DNA of 14,891 bases from Ruminococcus sp. UBA1366 (GTDB taxonomy: Bacteria; Bacillota; Clostridia; Oscillospirales; Ruminococcaceae), in the NCBI GenBank assembly GCA_002306005.1, contig DBRO01000053.1, positions 4,012 through 18,902 on the forward strand. The letters are read 5' to 3'. Made by a program: the position numbers and the translations under genes. Shown piece by piece: positions 13,496 to 14,891 of this stretch; position 1 is the stretch's first letter, and every line of letters begins with the position of its first letter. The notes beneath the pieces are model-generated. The model ran no database searches. It had not been told where the DNA came from and saw nothing but the letters and a program-made list of their open reading frames with translations.

Positions 13496-14542
13496 CTATT
13501 TTCGGATATATCGCGAAGCTCTCGCCTCACCGATACGCTCAATGCGACCGTCCTTTACCATGACACCAAGGATTACCTCAACCGTTGAGGGACTGACGTC
13601 CGGCAGGATTCGGCATATCTCCGCCTTTGAAATCGGGGTTAGGCTGTTCAGAACAGTTGCTTCAATGCGAGCCTTCTTCGTGATTTTTCTGCCGTTCAAA
13701 ACAGTAAATCGTATATCCAATTCCTTGTAGCACATGTAAAGCGCTGACAGGAAATTTTCAATGAAGGGGAAATACGCATTCTCATTTGTATCCCATCCCG
13801 CCGAGGGCTGACGCAGCGCCTCATAATAATATGCCTTGTAGTGATTGATCTGTTCCTCAAAGGAGATATACTTTCCGGCAACAAAGCCATTTTTGTACAA
13901 GAGGAGCAGCGATAAAAGCCTTGATATTCTGCCGTTGCCATCGCGAAACGGATGAATACACAGAAAGTCAAGGATCACACAGGGTATCAATAGAAGCTGA
14001 TTGATATTGGCATCGCTCCGCGCATCCATATAGGCAAGCTCCAGCTGCTCCATTGCCCGCTGTGTTTCCTCTGCTGAGGTAGGGCGAAAGCGCACCTTGC
14101 GATTTCCGTCCGAATCAATTTCCATAATGACGTTGTCGTCCGTCTTATAGTGACCGCAAAAATCGTCACCTGTTAAAGACATCATGGTTTCGTGTAATCG
14201 AAGAATGTCGGCAGCACGGAAATCAAGATGTTCATGACCGGTGTGAATCGCATTCAGTGCATCTCTATATCCTGCGATTTCCGCTTCGTTGTGATTGAGC
14301 GGCGCACTGCTCTGATTGACAATAGCAGCGATACGGTCATCACTTGTTACAATGCCTTCAATGGCGTTAGAGCTTTTGACAGATTGTACCTTTGCGACAG
14401 CCTCCAGTTCGGTAAACACTTTCGCGTATTCCTCTTTTCGCATACCTGCCATTGTCCGTAAGGAATATATGTTGGAGGTCATGGTTAAAAGCTTTGACGG
14501 AAGCAAACCGTTATTTAAAAACGAGTAATCAAATTTTCTCAT
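13496..14542 (-). CDS. Class II Fic-domain protein with C-terminal winged helix
   Basis: Fic enzymes transfer AMP (or another nucleotide) from ATP to hydroxyl side chains of target proteins. This 348-residue protein has the complete active-site motif HPFRDGNGRISR (197-208; catalytic H197, with D201, N203, R205 and R208). An N-terminal inhibitory helix SNAIEG (S58, E62, G63) fits the (S/T)xxxE(G/N) motif of self-inhibited class II Fic proteins. The C-terminal ~70 residues (ITKKARIEATVLNSLTPISK, then STVEVILGVMVKDGRIERIG) look like a winged helix, so it may bind DNA, perhaps its own operator. I prefer ATG at 14542 (GGAGG 6-7 nt upstream) over the frame extension to 14563. It looks intact, unlike everything to its left back to 8792, and has its own promoter and terminator. 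Confidence 0.93.
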   Translation of the reverse strand: MRKFDYSFLNNGLLPSKLLTMTSNIYSLRTMAGMRKEEYAKVFTELEAVAKVQSVKSSNAIEGIVTSDDRIAAIVNQSSAPLNHNEAEIAGYRDALNAIHTGHEHLDFRAADILRLHETMMSLTGDDFCGHYKTDDNVIMEIDSDGNRKVRFRPTSAEETQRAMEQLELAYMDARSDANINQLLLIPCVILDFLCIHPFRDGNGRISRLLSLLLLYKNGFVAGKYISFEEQINHYKAYYYEALRQPSAGWDTNENAYFPFIENFLSALYMCYKELDIRFTVLNGRKITKKARIEATVLNSLTPISKAEICRILPDVSPSTVEVILGVMVKDGRIERIGEARASRYIRK

Positions 14543-14554
14543 GATATCCCTCCG

Positions 14555-14589
14555 TATCTGCATATAATATAGCGTTTTATATGCAGATA
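14555..14589. promoter_or_regulatory. Proximal 35-bp dyad operator on the fic promoter
   Basis: TATCTGCATATA (14555-14566) and its exact reverse complement TATATGCAGATA (14578-14589) are separated by 11 bp. One arm fills most of the -35/-10 spacer of the fic promoter. The other abuts the -10 and covers the likely transcription start. A bound dimer would block RNA polymerase. Confidence 0.85.
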
Positions 14590-14594
14590 GTCAA
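14566..14594 (-). promoter_or_regulatory. Promoter of the fic gene
   Basis: On the minus strand TTGACT (14589-14594) and TATATT (14566-14571) are separated by 17 bp, each one mismatch from consensus. The start site would fall near 14559, giving a very short leader before GGAGG and the ATG at 14542. The operator arms overlap it. Confidence 0.82.
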
Positions 14595-14608
14595 GGAAAA
14601 CAGCATAG

Positions 14609-14643
14609 TATCTGCATATATTTTTTGATATTATGTGCAGATA
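14609..14643. promoter_or_regulatory. Distal 35-bp dyad operator upstream of fic
   Basis: TATCTGCATATA (14609-14620) recurs exactly, with inverted partner TATGTGCAGATA (14632-14643), one mismatch. The arm offset (23 bp) equals that of the proximal dyad, and the two dyads are 54 bp apart, about five helical turns. Confidence 0.82.
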
Positions 14644-14842
14644 CTTTTGAATTATGAGGAATATTCGTCAAAGAATGAGCAAGCCGCACTTGTCATAAAC
14701 GCGCTCACCCGTGACGTTACCACAGTGAATAGCATAACATCGGAGAAAAAATCGCCGCCCCATCTCGGAACGGCGAATTGGGCGACAGCGCCCCACACAT
14801 AAGGCTTTCCATACGGCAAGCAATCCGATCGCGGGAGCAAAC
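14644..14842. other. Intergenic stretch without an identifiable gene
   Basis: Between the fic operators and the right-hand terminator I see no gene with a start, ribosome site and recognisable product. A plus-strand frame at 14629-14802 (with KNEQAALVINALTRDV) is open for 57 codons but has no ribosome site and overlaps an operator arm. It may be a remnant. Confidence 0.4.
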
Positions 14843-14870
14843 AAAAAGCGCTACTCATTATGAGAAGCGC
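14843..14870 (-). terminator. Minus-strand terminator of a gene beyond the right edge
   Basis: On the minus strand GCGCTTCTCA (14861-14870) pairs with TGAGTAGCGC (14848-14857), with one A-A mismatch and a 3-nt loop, followed by TTTTTG. It ends a transcript coming from beyond 14891. Confidence 0.8.
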
Positions 14871-14891
14871 GACTTGTTCGCGTCAACAGCG

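Noticed and set aside
14652..14858. Minus-strand 68-codon frame at the right edge
   Set aside because: It reads through the strong terminator at 14843-14870 and has no ribosome site or recognisable motif.

Overview
The window looks like a chromosomal segment of a motile, flagellated clostridial Firmicute, plausibly from the gut Oscillospiraceae/Ruminococcaceae range. Three things point there: FliY and CheC/CheD-type chemotaxis proteins, Gram-positive ribosome binding sites, and Rhs and InlB-type repeat proteins of clostridial style. The species cannot be named from this sequence.

Layout. (1) 1-737 (minus) is most of a miaB tRNA-modification gene, cut by the window edge. A divergent pair of promoters follows, one for miaB and a near-consensus one for tRNA-Val(GAC) at 921-997. 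The 3' end of the tRNA gene is repeated downstream with a 48-bp period, and a bidirectional terminator follows. (2) 6457 down to 1162 (minus) is one motor-switch and chemotaxis operon, fliM-fliY-cheY-cheC-cheD-fapA. It runs from an extended -10 promoter at 6531-6558 to the terminator at 1110-1138. (3) fliG (plus, 6810-7823) is transcribed divergently from fliM. An ABC ATPase without a visible permease partner follows it, then a terminator at 8706-8740. (4) 8792-13485 is an accessory region made almost wholly of broken parts. It holds the C-terminal piece of a MalT-like LuxR regulator, an Rhs core piece with a frameshifted tail, a small AT-rich gene that may be an Rhs immunity gene, a second Rhs fragment with an internal stop, a large surface protein (InlB-type repeats plus a beta-strand-rich region) lacking its 5' end, and a truncated IS3-family orfA. 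(5) 13496-14542 (minus) is an intact class II Fic protein. Its promoter is overlaid by one copy of a 35-bp dyad, and a second copy lies 54 bp upstream. A minus-strand terminator at 14843-14870 marks the end of a gene beyond the right edge.

How the genes work together. FliM, FliY and FliG form the flagellar C-ring switch. Phospho-CheY binds FliM (and FliY) to alter rotation. FliY and CheC each carry two intact phosphatase motifs that would remove the phosphate, and CheD deamidates receptors and partners CheC. The accessory region looks like a recombination scrapyard, where a contact-dependent antagonism (Rhs) locus and a surface-protein locus have been shuffled and eroded. The most interesting signals are the paired operators of the fic gene, the Rhs-core/small gene/Rhs-core arrangement with a homopolymer frameshift, and the repeated tRNA tail.
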